In this document: positions 23,699-32,558 of the stretch, one piece after another
Layout: every line of letters begins with the position of its first letter
Numbering within the stretch: position 1 is the stretch's first letter
From: UBA5796 sp040752455
GTDB lineage: Bacteria > Chloroflexota > Anaerolineae > Anaerolineales > Villigracilaceae
Length of the DNA: 64,000 bases
NCBI GenBank assembly: GCA_049324115.1
Contig: JBMOMN010000016.1
Coordinates: 1 to 64,000 of the forward strand
Reading direction: 5' to 3'
Notes under the pieces: generated by a model
The model's database searches: none
Seen by the model: only the letters and a program-made list of their open reading frames with translations
What the model was told of the DNA's origin: nothing
Program-made: the position numbers and the translations under genes

Positions 23699-26236
23699 TT
23701 ACGGCACGAAGTACTCGACGATCAACAGCGGCCTGGAGGCCAACGGGGCGTTGCCGCTGAACAGGTTGAGCATATTGGCGATGGCATTGTTGTTGTCGTC
23801 CAGCTTGAAGCGCAGGCGGATCTGGGTCAGGCCGCCGCTGGTCCCCAGCTTGTTGACGTAAACTTTGGCGCCGGTCAGGTTGAAACTGTACCAGTTGTTG
23901 ACCGGCGCAGGCTTGAACGGCCCGACCGTCTTATTGGCTGCGGCCTGGAAGTCGGTGATCTGCAGCGCCGGGGTCCCGAAGAAGCCTTTCTTGACGTCCA
24001 GCATGAAGCCCTGGAAGAGCAGAACCGGATTGCCGCCGCCGAGGATCCCCTGCTTCCTGATCTTGAGCGTGACCTTGGTGATGACCGCGTTGTTCGGCAG
24101 GCTGGAGGTGTTGAACGACAGGATGCCGCGGTATTGCCGCCTGAATTTGTCGTCGCCGAGCGAGAAGGTCGCGGACGAGACATTCAGCGAACCTCCCGCG
24201 TTGCTGTTTTCAGCCGATTCGAGCACCCAGCCGTCCTGGCTGCCGATGGAGCGGAAGGCCCTGGTGACTATGAGCACTTTGGTTTTGAAAGACCACCAGG
24301 TCCCGTTGTTGGCTTCGGTCGTGCCGGCCTGGTTGTTGGCGCGCACCTGCCAGTAGTAGCGGGTATTGTAAGCCAGCCCGGTGACCAGGACACTCGTGTT
24401 CGCGCCGGCATCGGTCCAGGTCGAGCAGGCGTTATCGTTGGTGGTGTCATAGCAATACTCGTAGGTGGCTTCGGGGCTGCTGGCGGACCAGCTCAGGGTC
24501 AGGTTGATGGGCCGGTTGAGCGCGCCGTTGGGAGGCGAGTTCTTGGTGAAGGCCGTGGGCGGGATGCCCCAGTATTCGAGCGTGCCGTCGTCGGAGCCGT
24601 CGGGGTTGAGCTGGATGGCCCGGCCGTGGTCACCCGGCACGAGGTCCGCGCTGTTCTGCTCCCAGTCTTCGTCGCCGGGGGTGGAGAAGTCCACGGTCCA
24701 GGTCCCGTCACCGGCGGCGACCACGCGACGCCCGATCCCGCCCTGCGAATGGAGGTTGACCATCACGTCCGAACCCGCATCGGCCACGCCGCTCAGGGTG
24801 TCGCTGGCGGTGTCAATGCTGGTCACGTGGAGCACCGAGATGTGGACCGTCTTCGTGACCGCCCCGTCCGTCATCGAGACGTAGTGGCCGACTTGCAGGT
24901 TGAAGACGCCCAGCAGGTCGAAGCATGGCTCGCCGCATGGACCGGGTGCGGAGAGTTGGGTGTCGGTGTAGAGCATGCCGTTGCCGGGGTTGAGGTCGTC
25001 GTCAATCGTCAGGGTGACGTTCGCCCCCGAGGGCCAGTCGTGCCCGTGGACTTCGGGGTGGGACGGCACGGCGTGGAGGGTGTACATTGGGGCCCTCCAC
25101 CCGACCAGGGTTTCATCCCTATCGTTGTCCCATTGGATCGTGTTACCGCCGGTGCCTGGCTGGATGTCGTAAGTGGGTTCTTCCCCCGGTTCATCGCCAG
25201 CCACGCTGAAATCCGCAGTCCAGTTGCCGCTCCCGTCGGCGATCTCATTGCGATGGTAACAGCCGGAGAAATCGCAAATCTCAGTGTAGACGCTCGATCC
25301 GATTTCGGCGGTGCCCGAGACGGTATCGCCGCCAGGGTCGGTACCCGTAACGGCCACCGGGGTGACGGTGTGGGTCTTCGTGTTGGTCCCGTCGGTCACG
25401 CTCACGTTATGCCCCGGTTGCAGGTCGTAAATCCCGCTGAAGTTGAAGGAAATGAAAGTCTGGTTTGGGTCGCCGGGGTGGACGACCACCGTGGTGGAAT
25501 CGATATAGTCGGGATTGGGGAGCGTGAGCGGATCGTCAATTTCCAGTACGGCTGTTTGCCCAAGCAGCCAGTCCCAGCCGTCCACCTGATCGTCGTTCGG
25601 GTGGGCGCTGAATTTTGGGTCAGGCACGCGCCAGTCAATGTCGGTGTGGTCGGCTTCCGCGTCCGGCTCCATCACTTCACCGCGCGAACCGGGCTGGATG
25701 TCGCACAGGGTCTGCTCATCGGGCTGGGCGCCGACGACCGAATAATCCGCCGTCCAGTCACCGTTGATGTCTGGATAAACGTAACGGGTGGCGGTTTGCG
25801 AGCCGCACTGCGCCCAGGTGTTGATGAAAACCCCGGGCGTGCCCGTGCCGAAGACGGTATCCGTACCCGGGTCCACGCCGCTCAGGGCGAGGATGGTCAC
25901 GGTGTGGTCCTTGAAGGTCGTGCCGTCGCCCATCGTGAGGTACATCCCGGCGGCCAGGTCAATCCCGCCCACGTTGTCGAAACGGGCAGTGCCGCCCGAA
26001 TCGGCGGTCTGGGTGTCGGTGAAATCCGTCCCCACGCCGTTGGACGGGTCGTCTATCGTCAGGGTCACGGAGGCCCCCACCGGCCAGTCGTAACCCTCGA
26101 CGTTGTTCTGGGTCAACTGGACGTGGAAGCGCTCAGCCCCCGTGACGGCCGCGGCCGGCTGGGCGATGGCCGCGGCCAGCGCCAGCACGACCAGCGCGGC
26201 CAAAAGGCGGAAATAACGGGAAGATTTTTGGTACAT
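23699..26236 (-). CDS. Secreted multi-domain beta protein with FN3 and DNRLRE-like C-terminal domain
   Basis: This 845-residue protein has a Sec signal peptide (cleavage near AVT at about residue 31). Three homologous segments of about 180 residues follow, each with 'D-W-x-G-x-VTLTIDD', 'YDLQPGHxVSVTDG' and a 'GTWTxDFS' strand. Next is a fibronectin type III-like domain around residues 580-670 ('NLTLSWSASSPEATYEYCYD... YYWQVRANNQAGT'). The last 170 residues form a jelly-roll-like domain ('DGWVLESAENSNAGGSLN... RQYRGILSFNTSSLPNNAVITKVTLKI') closely matching the C terminus of the protein at 43408-45960. It is probably an adhesin or cell-surface protein. AAAGGAGAG precedes the start. Confidence 0.82.
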   Translation of the reverse strand: MYQKSSRYFRLLAALVVLALAAAIAQPAAAVTGAERFHVQLTQNNVEGYDWPVGASVTLTIDDPSNGVGTDFTDTQTADSGGTARFDNVGGIDLAAGMYLTMGDGTTFKDHTVTILALSGVDPGTDTVFGTGTPGVFINTWAQCGSQTATRYVYPDINGDWTADYSVVGAQPDEQTLCDIQPGSRGEVMEPDAEADHTDIDWRVPDPKFSAHPNDDQVDGWDWLLGQTAVLEIDDPLTLPNPDYIDSTTVVVHPGDPNQTFISFNFSGIYDLQPGHNVSVTDGTNTKTHTVTPVAVTGTDPGGDTVSGTAEIGSSVYTEICDFSGCYHRNEIADGSGNWTADFSVAGDEPGEEPTYDIQPGTGGNTIQWDNDRDETLVGWRAPMYTLHAVPSHPEVHGHDWPSGANVTLTIDDDLNPGNGMLYTDTQLSAPGPCGEPCFDLLGVFNLQVGHYVSMTDGAVTKTVHISVLHVTSIDTASDTLSGVADAGSDVMVNLHSQGGIGRRVVAAGDGTWTVDFSTPGDEDWEQNSADLVPGDHGRAIQLNPDGSDDGTLEYWGIPPTAFTKNSPPNGALNRPINLTLSWSASSPEATYEYCYDTTNDNACSTWTDAGANTSVLVTGLAYNTRYYWQVRANNQAGTTEANNGTWWSFKTKVLIVTRAFRSIGSQDGWVLESAENSNAGGSLNVSSATFSLGDDKFRRQYRGILSFNTSSLPNNAVITKVTLKIRKQGILGGGNPVLLFQGFMLDVKKGFFGTPALQITDFQAAANKTVGPFKPAPVNNWYSFNLTGAKVYVNKLGTSGGLTQIRLRFKLDDNNNAIANMLNLFSGNAPLASRPLLIVEYFVP

Positions 26237-26309
26237 GGTGTCTCTCCTTTGCGAGGTGATGAATGGATATTCGACAGTCTCATCCTAGCAACCCACTCTC
26301 ACAAAACTC

Positions 26310-26543
26310 TCACAAGCCGCCAGGCTCGTCGGAACGGGGATCTTCGCCGGTTTCCACATTCCCTGGAATGATCTCCTGGAGGATGCCCGAGACGATTTCC
26401 ATGAAATGGGAAGCCGCCTGGAAATAGGCCCGCTCGCCGCTCTGGATGTGGTCCACCGAGCCGCGCCAGACTACCTGGCTGCCGTTCTTTTCGCGCCATA
26501 GCCGGACGATAAACGTGAAGGGGCTTTGGGATTCGGGTTGCAT
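26310..26543 (-). CDS. Small conserved protein, paralogue of the one at 10369-10599
   Basis: This 77-residue protein shares its core pattern RLWRE...WRGSVxHIQSGERxYF with the product of 10369-10599. It precedes, in the same direction, the gene for a large secreted protein. No membrane segment or catalytic motif is seen. The start codon at 26543 has only a weak AAAG upstream. The function is unknown. The recurrence near exported proteins suggests a shared accessory role. Confidence 0.65.
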   Translation of the reverse strand: MQPESQSPFTFIVRLWREKNGSQVVWRGSVDHIQSGERAYFQAASHFMEIVSGILQEIIPGNVETGEDPRSDEPGGL

Positions 26544-26611
26544 GAGATTCTTTGTCCGTATCTGTATTCAACATACCCGCCCGCTCTCACAAAACTCTCA
26601 CAAAACGGCGC

Positions 26612-26634
26612 AGCGCAAATTGCCAATTTGCGCT
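26612..26634. repeat. Palindrome of the AGCGCAAATTG family
   Basis: Arms 26612-26622 and 26624-26634 are perfect 11-bp inverted repeats around a single base. A relative (arms 29045-29053/29055-29063) lies 2.4 kb away, on the other side of the GH114 gene. It may be a small mobile palindrome. It is upstream of the promoter region of the GH114-containing gene. Confidence 0.65.
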
Positions 26635-26760
26635 ACGTCTGGCGAAGCGCTGCCGGTCAGGGTGTGCGTGACTGGACGTAATGGGTCATTCCCGCACTCC
26701 CCCGCCGATGGTATACTTCTGGGTGGAGAAAATTCAACGCAATGTGATTTTGGAGGGCAG

Positions 26761-28920
26761 ATGAAAACGAGATTGACCGCGCGCCTGGCCTTGGTTGCCG
26801 TCCTGCTGGGGACGCTCATCGTTCCCGCCGGGAACGTTTCGGCGGCCACGACCGGCCTGAAACCCGTCTCTTACGTCACCTACGAAGGCGGCGACAACGG
26901 CACAAGCTACACTGCCATGCGCCTCCGCGACCAGTCCGGTTCGCAGGACGACCCGTCGAAATACGTCGCCTTCACCACCCCGGCCAGCATCTATCGCGGC
27001 GTCCACAAGTTCAGGCTCCCGGCTTCCGTTCCGGTCAACAACATCACCAGCCTGAGCCTGACCGTCAACTACAAAGGTCCGGCCAAGGCCTCCCAGACCT
27101 GGAACTGGGCCTTGTACAACTGGAGCGCTTCGAAATGGGTGGTGGTTGGCAACAACACCAAGGCCGCCGCCAACACCTGGAGCCTGCTGGCTTTTTCGGC
27201 TGCCACTCCCAAACGCTTCATCAACGCCGGCACGCGGGAGATCAAGCTGAAACTCCAGTCGAACAACGCCGGCGGCAACGCCAAAATTGACTTCGAGGTC
27301 ATCCGGGTCGGCTACGGGACGCCCCCGGTCGGGACCGGCCCCACGATTGCAGGCTGCCCGGTCTACCCGCTCAACAACATCTGGAACGCGCCGGTGGATA
27401 CCCTGCCCGTCCATGCCCGGTCGAACGCCTGGGTCAACAGCATCGGCTCGGCCACCGGCTTCCACATGGACTTTGGGTCCGGCACCTGGGACGGCGGGCC
27501 GATCGGCATCCCGTACAATATCGTTTCCGGCACGCAGGCCAGGGTCAACGTCACGTTCGATTACGCCGACGAATCCGACAAGGGGCCGTATCCAATCCCG
27601 GCGGATCCAAAAATCGAATGGGGCAGCGACCACCACATCCTGATCGTGGACAAGGACAACTGCAAACTCTACGAGCTTTACGACGCCCGGAAAGTGGCCG
27701 GGAAGTGGCGGGCCGGTTCCGGGGCGGTCTGGGACCTGTATTCGAACGCCCTGCGCCCCAAAGGCTGGACTTCGGCTGACGCGGCCGGGCTGCCGATCCT
27801 GCCAGGCTTGGTGCGCTACGAGGAAGTGCTGGCCGGGGAGATCGAGCATGCCATCCGCTTTACCGCGCCGAGCACCAACAGTTACATCTGGCCGGCCCGC
27901 CACCTGACGAGCGGTTCACCCGGCGTCCTGACCAACACCCCGCCCATGGGGGCGCGCTTCCGCCTGAAAGCCTCTTTCAACATTTCGGGCTTCCCGCCCA
28001 AAATGCAGGTCATCCTGCGGGCGATGAAGAAGTACGGCATCATCCTGGCCGATAACGGCTCGCCCTGGTACGTCTCCGGCGCGCCCGACCCGCGCTGGGA
28101 CAACGACATGCTCCACTTGCTGGATGCGCTGAAAGGCTCGAACTTCGAGGCGGTGGATGTTTCATCCCTGATGCAGAACGCCAACTCCGGGGCGACCACC
28201 GCCGCCCAATCCTGGCAGCCGCCGGTCGGCGCCTCGTGGCAGATCCAGTTCACGGGTCCGATCGAAACGGGGGTGAATGCCGCCGTCTTCGACCTGGACC
28301 TGTTCGATACCGGCGCGGCCAGGGTGGCGAGTCTCCACAGTCAAGGCAAAAAGGTGATCTGCTACATCAGTGCCGGGAGCTGGGAGGACTGGCGCCCGGA
28401 TGCGGACCAATTCCCTGACATAGTGCTCGGCAACGACTACGACGGCTGGCCCGGCGAGAAATGGCTCGACATCCGCCGGATTGACCTGCTGGCCCCGATC
28501 CTGCGCGCCCGCCTGGACCTGTGCGCCGGGAAGGGCTTCGACGGGGTTGACCCGGACAACCTGGACGGGTACACCAACGTCACCGGCTTCCCGCTGACCG
28601 CCCAGGACCAGTTGAAATTCAACCGCTGGCTGGCAAAAGAAGCTCACGCCCGCGGCCTGGCGGTTGGCCTGAAGAACGACCCCGGCCAGGTGAGCGGCCT
28701 GCTGGCGTACTTCGATTGGGCGTTGACCGAGGACTGCTTCGACCAGGGCTGGTGCGGGATGATGTCGCCGTTCGTCAACGCCGGGAAGCCGGTCTTTGCC
28801 ATCGAGTACACCGACACCGGCATCACCCTGGACGATTTCTGCCCCCAGGCCGCCGCCTTGAAGTTCAGCGCCATCCTGAAGAACCGGGATTTGGACGCGT
28901 ACCGGGAAGCCTGCCCATAA
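26761..28920 (+). CDS. Secreted protein with C-terminal GH114 domain
   Basis: This 719-residue protein has a signal peptide (residues 1-28, ...VSAATT). Residues about 30-185 form a jelly-roll carbohydrate-binding-like (DNRLRE-type) domain. Residues about 190-475 form a domain that I do not recognise, with 'CPVYPLNNIWNAPVDTLPVH', 'SDHHILIVDKDNCKLYELYDA' and 'RWDNDMLHLLDAL'. Residues about 480-719 match GH114, the endo-alpha-1,4-polygalactosaminidase family: 'WQIQFTGPI... VICYISAGSWEDWRPD', 'GKGFDGVDPDNLDGY' and 'GLKNDPGQVSGLL...DWALTEDCF'. It should cleave an aminosugar polymer outside the cell. A GGAGGG site fixes ATG 26761. The next gene starts 235 bp later after a terminator. Confidence 0.86.
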   Translation: MKTRLTARLALVAVLLGTLIVPAGNVSAATTGLKPVSYVTYEGGDNGTSYTAMRLRDQSGSQDDPSKYVAFTTPASIYRGVHKFRLPASVPVNNITSLSLTVNYKGPAKASQTWNWALYNWSASKWVVVGNNTKAAANTWSLLAFSAATPKRFINAGTREIKLKLQSNNAGGNAKIDFEVIRVGYGTPPVGTGPTIAGCPVYPLNNIWNAPVDTLPVHARSNAWVNSIGSATGFHMDFGSGTWDGGPIGIPYNIVSGTQARVNVTFDYADESDKGPYPIPADPKIEWGSDHHILIVDKDNCKLYELYDARKVAGKWRAGSGAVWDLYSNALRPKGWTSADAAGLPILPGLVRYEEVLAGEIEHAIRFTAPSTNSYIWPARHLTSGSPGVLTNTPPMGARFRLKASFNISGFPPKMQVILRAMKKYGIILADNGSPWYVSGAPDPRWDNDMLHLLDALKGSNFEAVDVSSLMQNANSGATTAAQSWQPPVGASWQIQFTGPIETGVNAAVFDLDLFDTGAARVASLHSQGKKVICYISAGSWEDWRPDADQFPDIVLGNDYDGWPGEKWLDIRRIDLLAPILRARLDLCAGKGFDGVDPDNLDGYTNVTGFPLTAQDQLKFNRWLAKEAHARGLAVGLKNDPGQVSGLLAYFDWALTEDCFDQGWCGMMSPFVNAGKPVFAIEYTDTGITLDDFCPQAAALKFSAILKNRDLDAYREACP

Positions 28921-29026
28921 GACCCCGACCGGACAAAACCAAAAACCGGCTATTCGGATCGGGTCAATGACTGGTAGTGATTCGAGTGATCACTGGCGTG
29001 GAACAAGGGAAAAACCCCGTGATCCT

Positions 29027-29067
29027 GTAGGCAAATTGGCAATGAGCAAATTGGCAATTTGCTCTAC
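29027..29067. repeat. GCAAATTGGCAATTTGC palindromic repeat
   Basis: The word GGCAAATTGGCAATGAGC is followed by the perfect palindrome AGCAAATTG/CAATTTGCT (29045-29063, one-base loop), and the outer words GTAGGC and GCTCTAC are also roughly complementary. It is related to the palindrome at 26612-26634. No coding function is seen. Confidence 0.6.
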
Positions 29068-29080
29068 ATTGCAGAACCCG

Positions 29081-29106
29081 CCCGGCTCCGAACGAGCCGG
29101 GTTTTT
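29081..29106 (+). terminator. Rho-independent terminator after the GH114 gene
   Basis: CCCGGCT (29081-29087) and AGCCGGG (29095-29101) form a 7-bp G+C stem directly followed by TTTTT. It lies 160 bp after the GH114-protein stop and 50 bp before the APC permease start. It may end the upstream transcript or attenuate the downstream gene. Confidence 0.7.
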
Positions 29107-29155
29107 GCGCCTGTGGTATATTTTCAGCATCGCTCCCACAAAAGGCAAAAACTCA

Positions 29156-31081
29156 ATGCAAAAGAACACCATGCTCGCCAACATCAAGGAATTCCTGATC
29201 GGGAAGCCCTTCCCCACCAGCATGGAGGTCCATGAACGGCTGGACAAGGTGCGCGCCCTGGCTGTTTTCGCCTCCGACCCGATCAGCAGCAACGCCTACG
29301 CCACCGAAGCCATTATGAGCGTGCTCATCGTGCTGGGCAGCCAGGCGCTGGCCCTCACCCTGCCGCTGGGGCTGGCCGTGGCCGGGCTGGTGCTGCTGGT
29401 GATTTTCAGCTACATCCAGACCATCCTGCACTACCCCGGTGGAGGCGGGGCGTACATGGTCGCTAAGGATAACCTGGGCAAATTCCCTTCCCTGGTTGCT
29501 GCGGCGGCCCTGCTGACCGATTACATCCTGACCGTCTCGGTTTCGGTCTCGGCGGGGGTGCGGGCGGTCACTTCGGCCTTCCCCGAAGTCTTCCCGTACC
29601 GGATCGAGCTGGCCATCGCGGCCATCCTCCTCATCACCTGGATCAACCTGCGCGGGCTGCGCGAGAGCGGGGCGATCTTCGCCGTGCCGACTTACGCTTT
29701 CTTCGGCGGGGTCTTCGTGGTCATCCTGCTGGGCCTGGTCCGTTACTTTGGATGGTTCGGCGCGGCCCCGCTGCCGCTCCACCCGGAGACCATCGAGCCT
29801 GTCACCGAAGCGAGCGGTTTCCTGTTCATCTGGCTGCTCTTCCGCGCCTTTGCAAGCGGCTGCACCGCCCTGACCGGGATCGAAGCCATCAGTGACGGGG
29901 TACAGGCCTTCAAACCGCCCGAAGCCAGGAACGCCGCCATCACGATGGTGGTGATGGGCGGCATGGCCATGTCGCTCTTCGTGGGCATCACCTTTTTGTC
30001 CACCCACATGTTCCTTGTTCCCGAAGAAGCTGAAAGCATCCTGTCGCAGATGACCCGCGCCATTGCAGGCAGGAATTTCCTTTACTATTGGGTGCAGTTC
30101 TTTACGGCCACCATCCTGTTCCTGGCGGCCAATACCGCCTACCAGGACTTCCCGCGCCTCAGCTACTTCCTCGCCCGCGACAACTTCATGCCGCGCTGGA
30201 TGCAGACCCGGGGCGACCGGCTGGTCTTCAGCTACGGCATCGCCGTCCTGGCGTTGATCTCGTCGCTCATCGTCGTCATCTTCCAGGCCAACGAGATCGC
30301 CATGCTGCCGCTCTACGCCCTGGGCGTGATGCTCAGCTTCAGCATTTCGCAGAGCGGCATGTTCCGCCTGATGGGGCGGATCGCCCGCCTGAAACCGGGC
30401 CAAAGCCTGAAGACCCTGGTCACCGAGGTCCATTACGAGGGCGGCGTCCGGTGGAAACAGGCCTTGAACGCGGTCGGAACGACCGTCACGTCTCTGGTCT
30501 TCGTCGTCCTGGCGGTCACGAAATTCCACGACGGGGCCTGGATCGTCATCCTCATCATCCCGCTGCTGATCCTGATGTTCCACTCGATCAGCCAGCACTA
30601 CCACCGGGTCTCGGTGGCGCTCAGCACCAAAGGGCTGGAGCCGAAGGACCTTTCGGCCATCGCCAACGTGGTCATCGTCCCCATCGGAGACGTGCATCGC
30701 GGCACCCTGCGGGCCATCACCTACGCCCGGCGCTTCGCCAAAGACGTGCGCGTCATCTGCGTCACCACCTCGCCCGAAATGAAGGAGCGCCTGCTGAGGA
30801 GGTGGAAGCGCTTCTCGAAGATCACCCGGCGGGTCAAGCTGATCACGATTGATTACGATTACCGTGACGTGCTGACCCCGGTGGTCGAGTACATCGAACA
30901 GGTCAATAACATCGAATTCCCCGACCAGATCACCACGGTCGTCATCCCGGCTTTCATCCCCACCTACACCATCGGGCGCTTCCTGCACAACCAGACCGCC
31001 CGCCGCCTGCGGGAGCAACTGCGCAACTACAAAGACATCGTCATGATTGACGTGCCCATCCACATCGACTCGAAGATTTGA
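29156..31081 (+). CDS. APC-family permease with cytoplasmic C-terminal domain
   Basis: This 641-residue protein has about twelve membrane segments (roughly residues 35-460). They carry the APC-superfamily helix-1 region 'ASDPISSNAYATEAIMSVL' and helix 2/3 'YPGGGGAYMVAKDNLGKFPSL'. A soluble C-terminal domain of about 180 residues follows, with 'NVVIVPIGDVHRGTLRAITYARRFAKDVRVICVTT', which resembles a universal-stress-protein-like nucleotide-binding fold. Such fusions occur in amino-acid and potassium-type permeases; the substrate is not clear here. ATG 29156 has AAAGG upstream. The reading frame extends further upstream but without a start site or conservation. Confidence 0.85.
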   Translation: MQKNTMLANIKEFLIGKPFPTSMEVHERLDKVRALAVFASDPISSNAYATEAIMSVLIVLGSQALALTLPLGLAVAGLVLLVIFSYIQTILHYPGGGGAYMVAKDNLGKFPSLVAAAALLTDYILTVSVSVSAGVRAVTSAFPEVFPYRIELAIAAILLITWINLRGLRESGAIFAVPTYAFFGGVFVVILLGLVRYFGWFGAAPLPLHPETIEPVTEASGFLFIWLLFRAFASGCTALTGIEAISDGVQAFKPPEARNAAITMVVMGGMAMSLFVGITFLSTHMFLVPEEAESILSQMTRAIAGRNFLYYWVQFFTATILFLAANTAYQDFPRLSYFLARDNFMPRWMQTRGDRLVFSYGIAVLALISSLIVVIFQANEIAMLPLYALGVMLSFSISQSGMFRLMGRIARLKPGQSLKTLVTEVHYEGGVRWKQALNAVGTTVTSLVFVVLAVTKFHDGAWIVILIIPLLILMFHSISQHYHRVSVALSTKGLEPKDLSAIANVVIVPIGDVHRGTLRAITYARRFAKDVRVICVTTSPEMKERLLRRWKRFSKITRRVKLITIDYDYRDVLTPVVEYIEQVNNIEFPDQITTVVIPAFIPTYTIGRFLHNQTARRLREQLRNYKDIVMIDVPIHIDSKI

Positions 31082-31123
31082 GAGGCGCAACTCCGCTACC
31101 GGGCAATACCCCACCGGGGATGG

Positions 31124-31152
31124 TTGTTTCGGACAAATATTCTCCATATAAT
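31124..31152 (+). promoter_or_regulatory. Promoter of the SRPBCC-PDZ-DinB gene
   Basis: TTGTTT (31124-31129) and TATAAT (31147-31152) are 17 bp apart. Initiation near 31159 gives a leader of about 50 nt before ATG 31209, which has an AAGGAGAG ribosome-binding site. Confidence 0.65.
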
Positions 31153-31208
31153 ATGGGTTGCACGTTGTTTCAACCGGGTCAGTATCCATTACCAACCAAG
31201 GAGAGAAG

Positions 31209-32411
31209 ATGAAATCCGTAATGTCAAGTGTGGAAGTCGAAGTCCCGGCCGCGATGGCCTACCGCGCCTTTACCAATGCCACCTCCCTGCGCGAATGGCT
31301 GTGCGACGCGGCGACCGTCGAAGCGCACCCGCGCGGCCGCATGTACCTGTGGTGGCGGGGCGATTTCTATTCCAGCGGCCACTACCTCGAAGTGGACAAG
31401 GACAGGTCGGTCAGGTTCCGCTGGTATTCGAGCATAGACCCGGCCCCGACCGAGGTGCAGGTCGCTTTCGACGGAAACGGGAGCAGCACCCGGGTCACGC
31501 TCGAACACTTCATCCCGGATGACCCGGCCTGGGAGGAAATGGCCGGGACGTTCCGCAGCAACTGGGATGACAGCCTCGAGAATCTCAAATCCGTGCTCGA
31601 AAGCGGCATTGACCTGCGGATCGCCAACCGCCCGATGGTCGGGTTCATCCCCGGAGATTTCACCCCCGAACAGGCCGCCCGCCTCGGCCTCCCCGTGGCC
31701 GAAGGCATCCGGCTCGACGGCGTGGTGGACGGGATGGGCGCCCAGCGGGCCGGGCTGCAAAAGGACGACGTGATCGTCGGGCTGAACGGCGTGACCGTCA
31801 CCAACGACTTCAGCACCTTCATCCAGGGCCTGGCCGGGAAGAAAGGCGGCGACCCGGTGGAGGTGGTCTTCTACCGCGGCCCGGAGAAGAGCACCATCAC
31901 CATGGAACTGACCCGCCGCCCGATGCTCGCAGTCCCCTTCGACGCGGCCGAACTCGCCCGCCAGGGACGGGAAAAATACGACGCGGCCCTGGCCGACCTC
32001 GAAATGTGCTTCGCTGGCGTCGGCGACGAAGCCGCCTCCACCCGCCCCGAGCCGGGCGAATGGAACGCCCTCGAAGTCGTGGCCCACATCATGCACCAGC
32101 AGCGCTTCGAACTGCTTTACATCGCCGAACTGGTCAACGGCGAGGAGCGCGTCTCGGACGGCTTCGGCGACAACCTCGACAGCCAGGTGGAGGCCACCGC
32201 CGCGACCTACCCGACCGTCGAGGCCATGCTGGGCGAATATCGCCGCACCGTGGACGAGTTGCTCCGCTTTGTCGAAAAACTGCCCGCCGAATTCGTCGCC
32301 AACAAGGGCAGCTTCTACCGGGTCGGGCAGTTCATCCTCCAGCCTGAGATCCACATCAACGCCCACATCTCCCAGATCAAGGCCGCCATCGCCACTGCCC
32401 TGCCCGTGTGA
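31209..32411 (+). CDS. SRPBCC (AHSA1-like)-PDZ-DinB three-domain fusion protein
   Basis: The 400 residues contain three parts. Residues 1-140 are an SRPBCC/AHSA1-like ligand-binding domain ('SVEVEVPAAMAYRAFTNATSLREWLCD... FRSNWDDSLENLKSVLE'). Residues about 145-240 are a PDZ domain ('GIRLDGVVDGMGAQRAGLQKDDVIVGLNG'). Residues about 250-400 are a DinB/YfiT-like four-helix domain ('WNALEVVAHIMHQQRFELLYIAEL... HINAHISQIKAAI') with histidines placed as in metal-binding DinB folds. I see no signal peptide, so the PDZ part would act in the cytoplasm, which is unusual. The combination suggests a stress or small-molecule-handling scaffold; no reaction can be assigned. The start is fixed by a strong ribosome-binding site. 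Confidence 0.82.
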   Translation: MKSVMSSVEVEVPAAMAYRAFTNATSLREWLCDAATVEAHPRGRMYLWWRGDFYSSGHYLEVDKDRSVRFRWYSSIDPAPTEVQVAFDGNGSSTRVTLEHFIPDDPAWEEMAGTFRSNWDDSLENLKSVLESGIDLRIANRPMVGFIPGDFTPEQAARLGLPVAEGIRLDGVVDGMGAQRAGLQKDDVIVGLNGVTVTNDFSTFIQGLAGKKGGDPVEVVFYRGPEKSTITMELTRRPMLAVPFDAAELARQGREKYDAALADLEMCFAGVGDEAASTRPEPGEWNALEVVAHIMHQQRFELLYIAELVNGEERVSDGFGDNLDSQVEATAATYPTVEAMLGEYRRTVDELLRFVEKLPAEFVANKGSFYRVGQFILQPEIHINAHISQIKAAIATALPV

Positions 32412-32438
32412 GCCGGTTTTCTTCCAAGCGTATCCAAT

Positions 32439-32466
32439 ACAGGGATGGCCTATCGGCCATCCCTGT
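32439..32466. terminator. Strong bidirectional hairpin between convergent genes
   Basis: A perfect 12-bp stem (32439-32450 with 32455-32466) with a 4-nt loop lies between the SRPBCC fusion gene and the convergent radical SAM gene. The downstream AATTGTTT is a poor T-tract. It can act on either strand. Confidence 0.6.
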
Positions 32467-32558
32467 AATTGTTTCTCAAGCGGACAAGCCGGAAGAACCT
32501 GTCCAAACGGGCCGAATTACAGACGTTTCTCAATGGGGTGCCTTCCGCCTGGGCAACC

